The notes under the pieces: generated by a model
Seen by the model: only the letters and a program-made list of their open reading frames with translations
Told to the model about the DNA's origin: nothing
Databases searched by the model: none
Shown: in pieces, positions 28,505 through 36,952 of the stretch
How positions within the stretch are numbered: the stretch's first letter is position 1
Layout: every line of letters begins with the position of its first letter
Translations under genes and position numbers: made by a program
Assembly (NCBI RefSeq): GCF_000647975.1
Contig: NZ_JFKE01000003.1
Span: 320,206-384,205, forward strand
Reading direction: 5' to 3'
Length of the DNA: 64,000 bases
DNA from: Actibacterium mucosum KCTC 23349
GTDB lineage: Bacteria; Pseudomonadota; Alphaproteobacteria; Rhodobacterales; Rhodobacteraceae

Positions 28505-29433
28505 TGGACGGATTGGTCAGTTTCCCCGACGTGGTGTCCTGGGCAGTGCCGCTGTTTCTGGCTGCCATCCTGGCCGAACTGGTGTGGATCCACCTGTCGG
28601 GCCGCGGTGGGCGGTACGAGACGCGCGACGCGGTCACCTCGCTGATCATGGGCGCCGGCAGCGTCGCCTCGGGCATTATCCTGGGCTTTGTCGCCTGGGG
28701 GTTCTTCATGGTGCTGTGGCGGATCACGCCGCTGGACCTTGGGCTCAGCTGGCCGGTGATCGTGATCTGCTTCATCCTGGATGATCTGCGGTACTATTGG
28801 GTCCACCGGTTTGGGCACCGCATCCGCTGGGTCTGGGCCAGCCATGTGAACCACCATTCCAGCCAGCATTACAACCTGACCACCGCGCTCAGGCAGACCT
28901 GGACCGGCACCTTCACCTTCATGATGGTGATCCGCGCCCCGCTGATCCTGTTGGGGTTTCACCCGGCCATGGTGCTGTTTGTCGGGGGTCTGAACCTGAT
29001 CTATCAGTTCTGGATCCATACCGAGGCCATCGGCAAGATGCCCCGCTGGTTCGAGGCGGTGATGAACACGCCCAGCCACCACCGCGTGCACCATGGCCGC
29101 AACGCCCGCTATCTGGACTGCAACTATGCCGGCGTGCTGATCATCTGGGACAAGATGTTTGGCACTTTTGTGCCCGAGCAAGAGGACGAAAAGGTCGACT
29201 ACGGCCTGGTCCACAATATCGGCACCTTCAACCCGCTGCGCGTTGCCTTTCACGAGTGGCTGTCGATTGCGCGCGACATGTCACAGCGCGGTTTGACCCT
29301 GCGCGAACGGCTGATGTATGCCATAGCCCCGCCGGGTTGGAGCCATGATGGCAGCCGCAAAGCCTCCGAAGCTTTGAAAGCAGCGCACCTGGAGCAGCAC
29401 CCCGAAAAGGCCGGAACACCCGGGTTTGACTAA
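28501..29433 (+). CDS. Sterol desaturase / fatty acid hydroxylase family protein
   Basis: A 310-residue polytopic membrane di-iron oxygenase. The histidine clusters are all present: HRFGH, HVNHHSSQHYN and HRVHHGR, with a further HTEA between them. Hydrophobic segments lie near residues 15-30, 45-75, 80-100 and 140-165. Members hydroxylate or desaturate lipids, but the substrate here is unknown. The ATG at 28501 overlaps the previous stop; an in-frame ATG at 28504 is equally possible. Confidence 0.9.
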   Translation: MMDGLVSFPDVVSWAVPLFLAAILAELVWIHLSGRGGRYETRDAVTSLIMGAGSVASGIILGFVAWGFFMVLWRITPLDLGLSWPVIVICFILDDLRYYWVHRFGHRIRWVWASHVNHHSSQHYNLTTALRQTWTGTFTFMMVIRAPLILLGFHPAMVLFVGGLNLIYQFWIHTEAIGKMPRWFEAVMNTPSHHRVHHGRNARYLDCNYAGVLIIWDKMFGTFVPEQEDEKVDYGLVHNIGTFNPLRVAFHEWLSIARDMSQRGLTLRERLMYAIAPPGWSHDGSRKASEALKAAHLEQHPEKAGTPGFD

Positions 29434-29465
29434 TTCGGCCCGCATTTTATTCAACCGGGCCTCGT

Positions 29466-29502
29466 TTAAGCGCGCGTTAGGGTTTTGGGCGTCAAATTGA
29501 CG
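29466..29502 (+). promoter_or_regulatory. Possible CtrA-type half-match and palindrome before the EAL gene
   Basis: TTAA-GCGCGCG-TTAG at 29466-29480 differs by one base from the alphaproteobacterial CtrA consensus TTAA-N7-TTAA. A perfect 13-base palindrome CGTCAA-A-TTGACG follows at 29490-29502, ending 22 bases before the start codon. Either could be a regulator site; both need an experiment or a cross-genome comparison. Confidence 0.35.
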
Positions 29503-29524
29503 ACATAACCCGACGGAGAACAAC

Positions 29525-30367
29525 ATGCCCGGATTTGTTGACCCAACCGAGCCCGCCATAGCCGGGGTTGACGACTCGCCATTTTCAGCGGCGCAGGACC
29601 AACGCGCTGGCAGCGCCGTGGACCTTGTTCGCGAGGCGTTGTCGGACAGTCGTGTCGCCTTGGCCTTTCAACCCGTGATGCGCGCCGGGGACGACAGCCG
29701 CCCCGCGTTTTACGAGGGGTTGATCCGTATTTTTGACGATGCAGGCCGCGTGATCCCTGCCCGCGACTTCATCCAGCAGGTTGAGATGCAGGAACTGGGG
29801 CGGCAGATCGACTGTGTCGCCCTCAAACTTGGCCTGAAAGCTCTGCGCGATGCGCCCGATATCCGTATCGCGGTCAACATGTCGGCCCGATCCATCGGCT
29901 ATCCACAGTGGAACAGCATTCTCAACCGCGGGCTAGACCGGGACAGCACCCTTGCCGAACGGCTGATCCTTGAGATCACGGAAAGCTCGGCAATGATGAT
30001 GCCTGAACTTGTCACCGTGTTCATGCGCGAACTTCAGCACCGCGGCATTTCCTTTGCGCTGGATGACTTCGGCGCAGGATACACTTCGTTCCGGTATTTA
30101 CGCGATTTCTACTTCGACATCCTCAAAATCGACGGTCAGTTTATCCGCAACGTGGCATCGGACACCGACAATCAGGTGCTAACTCAGGCGCTGATTTCCA
30201 TCGGGCGGCACTTTGACATGTTTACCGTCGCCGAAAGCGTGGAAACCGTCGAAGACGCTGCATTTCTGGCATCTGTCGGCATCGACTGCATGCAAGGGTA
30301 TCATTTCGGCGCCCCCACCGTGCACCCACCATGGGAAGAAGATTCCGGCAAAAAACGGCGCGCATAG
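29525..30367 (+). CDS. Stand-alone EAL-domain c-di-GMP phosphodiesterase
   Basis: A 280-residue protein that is almost only an EAL domain, with no GGDEF, sensor or membrane segment. The catalytic set is complete: Glu64 in EGL, Asn118, Glu150, Asp180 and Asp181 in DDFGAG, Lys201, Glu237 in AESVE and Gln257. It is therefore expected to hydrolyse c-di-GMP to pGpG. Residues 1-35 are disordered-like. It lies alone between the hydroxylase and phaA. Confidence 0.9.
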   Translation: MPGFVDPTEPAIAGVDDSPFSAAQDQRAGSAVDLVREALSDSRVALAFQPVMRAGDDSRPAFYEGLIRIFDDAGRVIPARDFIQQVEMQELGRQIDCVALKLGLKALRDAPDIRIAVNMSARSIGYPQWNSILNRGLDRDSTLAERLILEITESSAMMMPELVTVFMRELQHRGISFALDDFGAGYTSFRYLRDFYFDILKIDGQFIRNVASDTDNQVLTQALISIGRHFDMFTVAESVETVEDAAFLASVGIDCMQGYHFGAPTVHPPWEEDSGKKRRA

Positions 30368-30450
30368 CGGCTTTGCGTCGCTGCACGCTCAATTATGTTG
30401 CACCTGCAGCATTGGTCCTTTACCTCTGTCACTACGGACTTAGGAGCAGC

Positions 30451-30473
30451 ATCGGTCCACCCTTTGGGCCGAT
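30451..30473 (+). promoter_or_regulatory. Hairpin in the phaA leader
   Basis: ATCGGTCC (30451-30458) can pair with GGGCCGAT (30466-30473) with one G-T wobble and a seven-base loop. It ends 36 bases before the phaA ATG. No T-run follows, so it is not a terminator; a TTGC-acct-GCAG near-palindrome lies upstream at 30398-30409. Confidence 0.35.
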
Positions 30474-30509
30474 CGCCTTGCGCAACCGCTAGGGAAGAGG
30501 ACAACGCCC

Positions 30510-31685
30510 ATGACCAATGTCGTAATCGTATCTGCCGCACGTACTGCCGTCGGCAGCTTCAGCGGATCTTTCGCCAACACCCCCGCACATGACCTGGGCG
30601 CTGCCGTCCTGGAAGCTCTCGTGGACCGCGCCGGTGTGGAAAAAGCCGACGTTTCGGAAACCATTCTGGGTCAGGTGCTGACCGCCGGTCAGGGCCAGAA
30701 CCCCGCCCGTCAGGCGCATATCAATGCCGGCCTGCCGAAAGAAAGCGCCGCCTGGAGCATCAACCAGGTATGTGGCTCGGGCCTGCGCGCCGTGGCTCTG
30801 GCCGCGCAGCACATTCAGCTGGGCGATGCCGATATCGTCGCCGCCGGTGGTCAGGAAAGCATGTCGCTGAGCCCGCACGTGGCCCATATGCGCGCCGGTC
30901 AAAAGATGGGCGACATGAAATTCATCGATTCGATGATCCGCGACGGCCTGTGGGATGCGTTCAACGGCTACCACATGGGTCAGACCGCTGAAAACGTTGC
31001 CGAGCAATGGCAGATCAGCCGCGATCAGCAGGACGAATTTGCCGTCGCCAGCCAGAACAAGGCCGAAGCCGCCCAAAACGCCGGCAAGTTCGATGACGAG
31101 GTGATCCCCTTCACTGTCAAGCAACGCAAGGGCGACATCGTTGTCGACAAAGACGAATATATCCGCCACGGCGCCACCATCGAAGCCATGCAAAAGCTGC
31201 GCCCGGCCTTCACCAAAGATGGCTCGGTCACCGCGGCCAACGCTTCGGGCCTGAATGACGGCGCCGCCGGCGTTCTGTTGATGAGCGCTGAGGAAGCCGA
31301 AAAGCGCGGCCTGGAACCGCTGGCCCGCATCGCCAGCTACGCCACCGCCGGTCTGGACCCGTCGGTCATGGGCGTTGGCCCGATCTATGCCTCGCGCAAG
31401 GCGCTGGACAAAGCTGGCTGGGCCGTGGACGACCTGGACCTGGTGGAAGCCAACGAAGCCTTTGCAGCACAGGCTTGCGCTGTGAACAAAGACATGGGCT
31501 GGGACCCGTCGATCGTGAACGTGAACGGCGGCGCCATTGCCATCGGTCACCCGATCGGCGCCTCGGGCGCGCGCGTTCTGAACACCCTGCTGTTCGAATT
31601 GAAACGCCGCGACGCCAAGAAAGGCCTGGCCACGCTGTGCATCGGCGGTGGCATGGGTGTTGCCATGTGCCTTGAGCGCCCATAA
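30510..31685 (+). CDS. phaA: Acetyl-CoA acetyltransferase (beta-ketothiolase)
   Basis: A 391-residue thiolase that condenses two acetyl-CoA to acetoacetyl-CoA for polyhydroxybutyrate or runs in reverse. The nucleophilic Cys is in [12 protein letters not shown], the His in [14 protein letters not shown] and the second Cys in LCIGGGMG. Length and NEAFAAQ are as usual for biosynthetic thiolases. phaB follows, but a strong terminator lies between them. Confidence 0.96.
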   Translation: MTNVVIVSAARTAVGSFSGSFANTPAHDLGAAVLEALVDRAGVEKADVSETILGQVLTAGQGQNPARQAHINAGLPKESAAWSINQVCGSGLRAVALAAQHIQLGDADIVAAGGQESMSLSPHVAHMRAGQKMGDMKFIDSMIRDGLWDAFNGYHMGQTAENVAEQWQISRDQQDEFAVASQNKAEAAQNAGKFDDEVIPFTVKQRKGDIVVDKDEYIRHGATIEAMQKLRPAFTKDGSVTAANASGLNDGAAGVLLMSAEEAEKRGLEPLARIASYATAGLDPSVMGVGPIYASRKALDKAGWAVDDLDLVEANEAFAAQACAVNKDMGWDPSIVNVNGGAIAIGHPIGASGARVLNTLLFELKRRDAKKGLATLCIGGGMGVAMCLERP

Positions 31686-31708
31686 GCGACTTAAAGCTGA
31701 GACAATTC

Positions 31709-31747
31709 GCCCTTGCGCAACAATGTTGTGCAAGGGCTTTTTATTTT
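31709..31747 (+). terminator. Intrinsic terminator between phaA and phaB
   Basis: GCCCTTGCGCAAC (31709-31721) pairs with GTTGTGCAAGGGC (31725-31737) with one G-T wobble across a three-base loop, and is followed by TTTTTATTTTG. Thirteen pairs with a T-run make this a good rho-independent terminator. Confidence 0.9.
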
Positions 31748-31788
31748 GTTAAAAGATTGCCAAGCAAATTGGGCAAGGAGGAAACCTT

Positions 31789-32514
31789 ATGACCCGTGTA
31801 GCATTGGTAACCGGTGGCAGCCGTGGCATCGGCGCCGCCATCAGCATCGCCTTGAAAGAGGCCGGATATTCGGTCGCCGCCAACTATGCCGGCAATGACG
31901 AGGCCGCGTCGGCCTTTACTGCAGAAACCGGCATTCCCACCTTCAAGTGGTCCGTTGCCGACTACGAGGCCTGCGCCGAAGGCATCGCCAAGGTCGAGGC
32001 CGAGCTTGGCCCCATCGACGTGCTGGTCAACAACGCCGGCATCACCCGCGACGCCATGTTCCACAAGATTACGCCGGAACAGTGGAGCCAGGTGATCGAC
32101 ACCAACCTGACCGGAATTTTCAACATGACCCACCCGGTCTGGCCGGGCATGCGCGACCGCAGCTTTGGCCGTGTGATCAACATCTCGTCGATCAACGGAC
32201 AGAAAGGCCAAATGGGCCAGACAAACTATTCCGCGGCCAAGGCCGGTGACCTGGGCTTCACCAAGGCGCTGGCACAGGAAGGCGCGTTCAAAGGGATCAC
32301 GGTTAACGCAATCTGTCCCGGTTACATCGGAACCGAGATGGTCCGCGCCATTCCTGAAAAGGTTCTGAATGAAAAAATTATTCCGCAAATCCCGGTGGGC
32401 CGTCTTGGCGAACCCGAGGAAATTGCGCGTTGTGTAGTTTTTCTTGCCTCGGATGAGGCCGGTTTCATCACCGGATCGACGATCTCTGCCAATGGTGGAC
32501 AGTTCTTCGTCTGA
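31789..32514 (+). CDS. phaB: Acetoacetyl-CoA reductase
   Basis: A 241-residue short-chain dehydrogenase that reduces acetoacetyl-CoA to (R)-3-hydroxybutyryl-CoA with NADPH. The Rossmann motif is TGGSRGIGAAIS; the catalytic Ser, Tyr and Lys are in ISSINGQKGQMGQTNYSAAK, and LVNNAGITRD is conserved. The polymerase phaC is not in the window. An AAGGAGG site precedes the start. Confidence 0.95.
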   Translation: MTRVALVTGGSRGIGAAISIALKEAGYSVAANYAGNDEAASAFTAETGIPTFKWSVADYEACAEGIAKVEAELGPIDVLVNNAGITRDAMFHKITPEQWSQVIDTNLTGIFNMTHPVWPGMRDRSFGRVINISSINGQKGQMGQTNYSAAKAGDLGFTKALAQEGAFKGITVNAICPGYIGTEMVRAIPEKVLNEKIIPQIPVGRLGEPEEIARCVVFLASDEAGFITGSTISANGGQFFV

Positions 32515-32535
32515 ACAAGATTCATGTAGTTCTGC

Positions 32536-32568
32536 GGCCGCCGGGCGAAACGCCCGGCGGCCCTTTTT
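32536..32568. terminator. Bidirectional terminator after phaB
   Basis: A perfect 12-base stem GGCCGCCGGGCG / CGCCCGGCGGCC (32536-32547 and 32551-32562) with loop AAA, followed by CTTTTTG on the plus strand. The small gene on the minus strand ends at 32570, just before it, so the hairpin probably serves both. Confidence 0.88.
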
Positions 32569-32569
32569 G

Positions 32570-32716
32570 TTACGCCGCAGCCCTGCTCCAAAGGCGTACC
32601 GTTCCGGACCGGCGGGTGCGGGTTCGGCGAAACAAATTACGAAATGCTGCAGCTCTTTCACGGTGGGCTGCTTCGATACCCTGACGGGTTGTTAAGCGTG
32701 CGGTTGCCTCGTACAT
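32570..32716 (-). CDS. Small arginine-rich protein
   Basis: A 48-residue protein starting MYEATARLTTRQGIEAAHRE, with about 13 arginines and no cysteine. It has a strong AAGGAG site six bases before the ATG and ends at the shared terminator, which argues that it is real. The amphipathic, basic sequence recalls small alphaproteobacterial proteins of unknown function, but I recognise no family. No function is assigned. Confidence 0.62.
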   Translation of the reverse strand: MYEATARLTTRQGIEAAHRERAAAFRNLFRRTRTRRSGTVRLWSRAAA

Positions 32717-32824
32717 CGGGCTCTCCTTTTCAACAGAATTTCTTGATTGATAGGAATATGGCCGCTGCACTAAGCTGTGACAAACGAGAACATTTGCCAG
32801 TCACATAAGAAGAATTTAACTGAG

Positions 32825-33769
32825 ATGAGTGATGCCCTGCCCCCCCTTACCGCATTGCGTGCATTTGAGGCAGCGGCGCGGCACCTCAGCTTTGCCAAGG
32901 CTGCAGACGAGTTGAACGTGACCCCGGCGGCATTGAGCTTTCAGATCAAATCTCTTGAAGAACGCCTGGGCGCCCCGGTGTTTCACCGTCTCAACCGCGC
33001 CGTGACCCTTACGGAGGCCGGGCGCGTGCTGCAACCCGGCACGCAGGACGGATTCGAAGCGCTTTACGCTGCTTGGCGTGGGGCCCGGCGCATGATCAGC
33101 AACAACGTGCTGACGGTAACCGCCGGCCCCGCCATCACATCTAAATGGCTGGCGCCGCGCATGTTCGAATTTGCGCAGGCCCACCCGGAAATTGAACTGC
33201 GGTTTTCCGCCAGTCTGCGCGTCATGGATTTTGAGCGTGACGAGATTGACTTGGCGATCCGGTTTGGTGGCGGCGATGACAATGGGCTTTATGCCCGCCC
33301 GTTGATTGACGAGTGGGTTACCCCAATGATGGCCCCCGCATTGGCAGAAATCATCAAAACACCTGCGGATCTCGCCAATCACACCCTGCTGCATCAGGAC
33401 TTGTTCCCGTTTGACAGCCGCACGCTGGACTGGGCCACGTGGTTCCGGTTTGCCGGGTTAGGCGCGCCGCCGAAGGGTGGGCCACGGTTCTCGCAAGCTG
33501 ACCACGCCCTGGATGCCGCCATAGCTGGCACTGGTGCCGTCATGGGGCGCTATTCCCTGTCGGAATCGGCCCTGTCTGCCGGACAGTTGATCGCGCCCTT
33601 CCGGCTGGCCATACGCTTGCCCTATCGGTATCGTCTGCTGACACCGCCCGAGTCCCAGAACCGCCCACATGTGGCGGCCTTTGAGGAATGGATCGTAAAG
33701 CAGACGGACGCCATGCAGAATTTTGACGCCAATCATGACTTTGTAGACATGGACGGCAACCCGGTTTGA
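32825..33769 (+). CDS. LysR-family transcriptional regulator (GcvA-like)
   Basis: A 314-residue regulator. The helix-turn-helix is in FAKAADELNVTPAALSFQIK near residues 24-45; the rest is a LysR substrate-binding domain. The N-terminal pattern PPLTALRAFEAAARHLSF is typical of GcvA-like members. The ATG at 32825 matches the family; an upstream start at 32777 would add 16 residues. The next gene, an exporter, starts within its stop codon, so it may be a target or partner. Confidence 0.9.
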   Translation: MSDALPPLTALRAFEAAARHLSFAKAADELNVTPAALSFQIKSLEERLGAPVFHRLNRAVTLTEAGRVLQPGTQDGFEALYAAWRGARRMISNNVLTVTAGPAITSKWLAPRMFEFAQAHPEIELRFSASLRVMDFERDEIDLAIRFGGGDDNGLYARPLIDEWVTPMMAPALAEIIKTPADLANHTLLHQDLFPFDSRTLDWATWFRFAGLGAPPKGGPRFSQADHALDAAIAGTGAVMGRYSLSESALSAGQLIAPFRLAIRLPYRYRLLTPPESQNRPHVAAFEEWIVKQTDAMQNFDANHDFVDMDGNPV

Positions 33770-34635
33770 CCCGCACCAAAGCGACGGTTGTCGGGCTGGG
33801 TGCGATCGCGGCCTGGTCAACGCTGGCGCTGCTCACCGTAGCGTCGGCACCGGTTCCCCCGTTTCAGTTAAACGCGATGTGCTTTGCGCTGGCTGGGTTT
33901 GTCGGGTTGATCTGGGCGTGGCGGGCGGAAAAGGGGTTGGGCTTTCTGCGTGAGGTCCCGATTGCAGCCTATGCGTTGGGGATTGCCGGGCTTTTCGGGT
34001 ACCACGCATTCTATTTTGGGGCCCTTCGGCTTGCGCCACCGGCACAGGCCGGACTGATCGCGTATCTTTGGCCTCTATTGATCGTTCTGTTCTCGGGTCT
34101 TTTGCCCGGAGAGGTTCTGCGACGTGGGCACGTGGTGGGCGCGGGTCTGGCCTTTGGCGGCGCGGCCCTGATCCTGGCGGGGTCAGGCGCCGCCGCGCAA
34201 ACGGGCGCCATGGCGGGGTATGCACTGGCCGTTCTTTGCGCGCTGACATGGTCAGGCTATTCGGTCCTGTCCCGTCGATTTGCGCAGGTGCCTACCGGGG
34301 CGGTTGCGGTATACTGCATCGTGTCTGCCGGATTGTCCGTGATCTTGCATATGGCTTTGGAAACAACCGCTTGGCCAGAATTCCCGGTGGGGTGGGCTGC
34401 CGTTTTGGGGCTGGGTCTTGGACCGGTTGGGCTGGCGTTTTTCTTGTGGGATGTCGGCATGAAACGCGGCGACATCCAGATTCTTGGCGTCGCAAGCTAC
34501 GCAGCGCCATTGGCATCGACATTGATTTTGGTTGTTACGGGATTTGCCGAACTGTCGCTCGGGCTGGGACTTGCCGCAATCCTGCTGACGGCAGGTGCAG
34601 CGCTGGCCGCGCGGGCCAGCGCGCGAACTGATTAA
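33766..34635 (+). CDS. EamA-family (DMT) transporter
   Basis: A 289-residue inner-membrane protein with about ten hydrophobic segments in two EamA halves (near residues 5-130 and 150-285). The family exports amino acids and other metabolites. It begins at TTG (33766), which overlaps the LysR stop as TTGA; no ATG is well placed. It ends immediately before the convergent DUF465 gene. Confidence 0.85.
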   Translation: MTRTKATVVGLGAIAAWSTLALLTVASAPVPPFQLNAMCFALAGFVGLIWAWRAEKGLGFLREVPIAAYALGIAGLFGYHAFYFGALRLAPPAQAGLIAYLWPLLIVLFSGLLPGEVLRRGHVVGAGLAFGGAALILAGSGAAAQTGAMAGYALAVLCALTWSGYSVLSRRFAQVPTGAVAVYCIVSAGLSVILHMALETTAWPEFPVGWAAVLGLGLGPVGLAFFLWDVGMKRGDIQILGVASYAAPLASTLILVVTGFAELSLGLGLAAILLTAGAALAARASARTD

Positions 34636-34803
34636 TCAGGCCTCCGAGAGGCGTGTAATTTCTTCTTTCAGGCGAAGTTTTTGTTTCTTCAGATTGGCAA
34701 TGGTTAAATCGTCATAGCCGGGTCTGCGTTGTTCTTCTTCAACGCGATCGGAGAGAGTTTGATGTTTCTTACGGAGTTCCTGCAAATGCGAACTCAGGCT
34801 CAT
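34636..34803 (-). CDS. DUF465 / YdcH-family small coiled-coil protein
   Basis: A 55-residue protein beginning MSLSSHLQELRKKHQTLSDR and ending in a charged coiled coil (IANLKKQKLRLKEEITRL). This is the YdcH/DUF465 pattern; the role is unknown. It lies directly tail to tail with the EamA gene, sharing no base but with no gap. An AGAGG stretch lies upstream of the ATG. Confidence 0.85.
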   Translation of the reverse strand: MSLSSHLQELRKKHQTLSDRVEEEQRRPGYDDLTIANLKKQKLRLKEEITRLSEA

Positions 34804-34920
34804 AGGCGGCACCTCTCTATGTCTAATTTTTCATCTAACTGTTACATCCCATCACAGATTTCGAGTCGTGTCACGCCGCACAACAGCGCGAATTTTAGGA
34901 ACCGGCGCGATGCTGCCGGA

Positions 34921-35679
34921 TCAGGCATCCGGCCAAGGCAGTGCCGCACCTTCGCGCAGAACCGCTGAAACGGCCGTTGTATAGCTTTCGAAATCGCCCG
35001 GATGTTGGGCGCCATCATGCATGATCAGGGGCGGATGCAGGCGAAATGGCGTACGAGCGCCTTTGATCGCGCGCAGCAGGATCAACCCCGGTGCACGGCC
35101 CGCGCGTCCGGATACCGGAAGCACCTCGATGGCCCCCGCCCCCTCTGCAACCAAGGACAGCAGTTCCGGCAACCGCTCTACGCGCTGAATCACGCACAGC
35201 ATACCGCGCGGCTTCAGACGGCGCATACCGGCCTTAACCCATTGAGCCAAAGGTGTTTCACCGCGCAATGCCGTGTCACGCCCGTCGTCGTCCGACCCGG
35301 TATTTTCCGCCTGCAGGAAATAGGGTGGGTTGGCGATGACGTGATCAAAGCTCTGCTGTCGCAGCGCGGCCGGCATCTGGGCCAGATCGCCCTGCACGAC
35401 GTCAAAGGGCACGTCATTCTCGGCGGCATTGCGCCTCGCCAAGTCGGCATAGCCCGGCTGCAACTCTAGTCCTGTCAATCGAAGCCCCGGCACCCGCCTG
35501 CCCAGGCACAGCGACGCAACCCCCACGCCACACCCCAATTCCAGCACGGACTGCCCGGTCTTCGCGTTCACCGATGCGGCCAACAGAACCGGATCCACCC
35601 CGGCCCGATACCCCGCCCTTGGCTGCCAGACGTGCAAACGGTCGCCCAAAAACCGGTCATGTGTCAGGTCGTCATTCAC
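34921..35679 (-). CDS. tRNA1(Val) adenine-N6-like methyltransferase
   Basis: A 252-residue SAM-dependent methyltransferase. The SAM-binding motif is VLELGCGVGVASLCLG and the catalytic motif for amino-group methylation is VIANPPYFL. The N-terminus QPRAGYRAGVDPVLLAAS is typical of TrmN6/YfiC-type enzymes, which modify A37 of tRNA-Val. The exact RNA target cannot be fixed from sequence. Its ATG overlaps the DUF2007 stop. Confidence 0.84.
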   Translation of the reverse strand: MNDDLTHDRFLGDRLHVWQPRAGYRAGVDPVLLAASVNAKTGQSVLELGCGVGVASLCLGRRVPGLRLTGLELQPGYADLARRNAAENDVPFDVVQGDLAQMPAALRQQSFDHVIANPPYFLQAENTGSDDDGRDTALRGETPLAQWVKAGMRRLKPRGMLCVIQRVERLPELLSLVAEGAGAIEVLPVSGRAGRAPGLILLRAIKGARTPFRLHPPLIMHDGAQHPGDFESYTTAVSAVLREGAALPWPDA

Positions 35680-35897
35680 GGCCGCTCGGAAATTTCAATG
35701 TTGTTGTCACGCATAACGCGCTGCGCGCGCGTCAAGTCGCCTTCGCGCACCATCAGTCTGCGCGGCAATATGCCGATGGATCCCTCCAGCACGCTCATAT
35801 GGACATCAACGGGAAACGAGGCTATCTCCTCTCCGTCGAGAAGCGCTGTCGCAAAAGCGATCACGGTGGGGTCGGTGCTGCGGAGCAATTCTTTCAT
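35676..35897 (-). CDS. DUF2007 small protein
   Basis: A 73-residue protein beginning MKELLRSTDPTVIAFATALL and containing HMSVLEGSIGILPRRLMV, the pattern of DUF2007 ('putative signal transducing protein'). Function unknown. I start it at the ATG at 35897 by similarity; an ATG at 35909 adds four residues. It is coupled to the methyltransferase gene by ATGA overlap and diverges from the prenyl synthase with 56 bases between the starts. Confidence 0.85.
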   Translation of the reverse strand: MKELLRSTDPTVIAFATALLDGEEIASFPVDVHMSVLEGSIGILPRRLMVREGDLTRAQRVMRDNNIEISERP

Positions 35898-35953
35898 AAG
35901 AACCGACATAAGGGCACCGCGCCCCAAATGTCGAGGCAACAGGCAGAGGCGTG

Positions 35954-36952
35954 ATGGGATTGGACACAGCCCAAAGCAAACCGCATGAACGGTTGAACGC
36001 GTATTTGGCCGACGACATGGCCGCCGTAAATGATTTGATCCGAGCGCGTATGGCATCGGAACATGCACCGCGCATTCCCGAAGTGACCGCGCATCTGGTC
36101 GAGGCCGGCGGCAAGCGCCTGCGCCCGATGCTTACGCTGGCCGCGGCGCATCTGTGCGGGTATCAGGGCGATCACCACTTGCGTCTGGCAGCGACGGTGG
36201 AGTTCATTCATACTGCGACGCTGCTGCATGACGACGTGGTGGACGAAAGCGGCCAGCGGCGCGGGCGGCCCACCGCGAACCTTTTGTGGGACAACAAGTC
36301 CAGCGTTCTGGTGGGCGATTACCTGTTCTCGCGCAGCTTTCAGCTGATGGTGGAAACCGGGTCGCTGCGGGTGCTGGACATCCTGTCCAACGCCTCGGCC
36401 ACAATTGCCGAGGGCGAGGTGCTGCAACTGACCGCGGCGCAGGATCTGGCCACGGATGAGGCGATTTACCTGCAAGTGATCCGCGGCAAAACCGCCGCGC
36501 TGTTCGCCGCAGCCTGCGAGGTAGGCGGCGTGATCGCCAACGCGCCCGAGGCTCAGGTGCGCGCGCTGAACGCCTATGGCGACGCGCTGGGCATCAGCTT
36601 TCAGATTGTCGACGATCTGTTGGATTACTGGGGCACCGGGGCCACGGGCAAAAACATCGGCGACGATTTCCGCGAGCGCAAACTGACCTTGCCGGTGATC
36701 CGCGCGGTGGCTGCCGGCGACGCGACGCAGCGGGCGTTCTGGCAACGCACCATCGAAAAGGGCGATCAGCGCGACGGCGATCTGGAACAGGCGTTGCATT
36801 TGCTGAACACCCATGGAGCGCTGGAAAGCACCCGCGCCACGGCGATTCAATGGGCCGACACCGCCAAGAAAGCGCTGCAAACCCTGCCAGACAGCGAGCT
36901 GCGTGGCATGCTGGGCGATCTGGCCGACTACGTGGTCGCGCGTATCAGCTAA
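35954..36952 (+). CDS. Polyprenyl diphosphate synthase (octa/decaprenyl type)
   Basis: A 332-residue trans-prenyltransferase. The two aspartate-rich motifs are visible: LLHDDVVDES and QIVDDLLDYWG, with GGKRLRPML and GKTAALFAAA also typical. It would make the C40-C50 side chain of ubiquinone; alphaproteobacteria usually carry Q10. Chain length cannot be read safely from sequence. I start at ATG 35954 (a GTG lies one codon before). The last eight bases overlap ispE, convergent. Confidence 0.92.
   Translation: MGLDTAQSKPHERLNAYLADDMAAVNDLIRARMASEHAPRIPEVTAHLVEAGGKRLRPMLTLAAAHLCGYQGDHHLRLAATVEFIHTATLLHDDVVDESGQRRGRPTANLLWDNKSSVLVGDYLFSRSFQLMVETGSLRVLDILSNASATIAEGEVLQLTAAQDLATDEAIYLQVIRGKTAALFAAACEVGGVIANAPEAQVRALNAYGDALGISFQIVDDLLDYWGTGATGKNIGDDFRERKLTLPVIRAVAAGDATQRAFWQRTIEKGDQRDGDLEQALHLLNTHGALESTRATAIQWADTAKKALQTLPDSELRGMLGDLADYVVARIS

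Noticed and set aside
29445-29475. Weak stem GGCCCG/CGGGCC after the hydroxylase gene as a terminator.
   Set aside because: Short stem with a long loop and no clear T-run.
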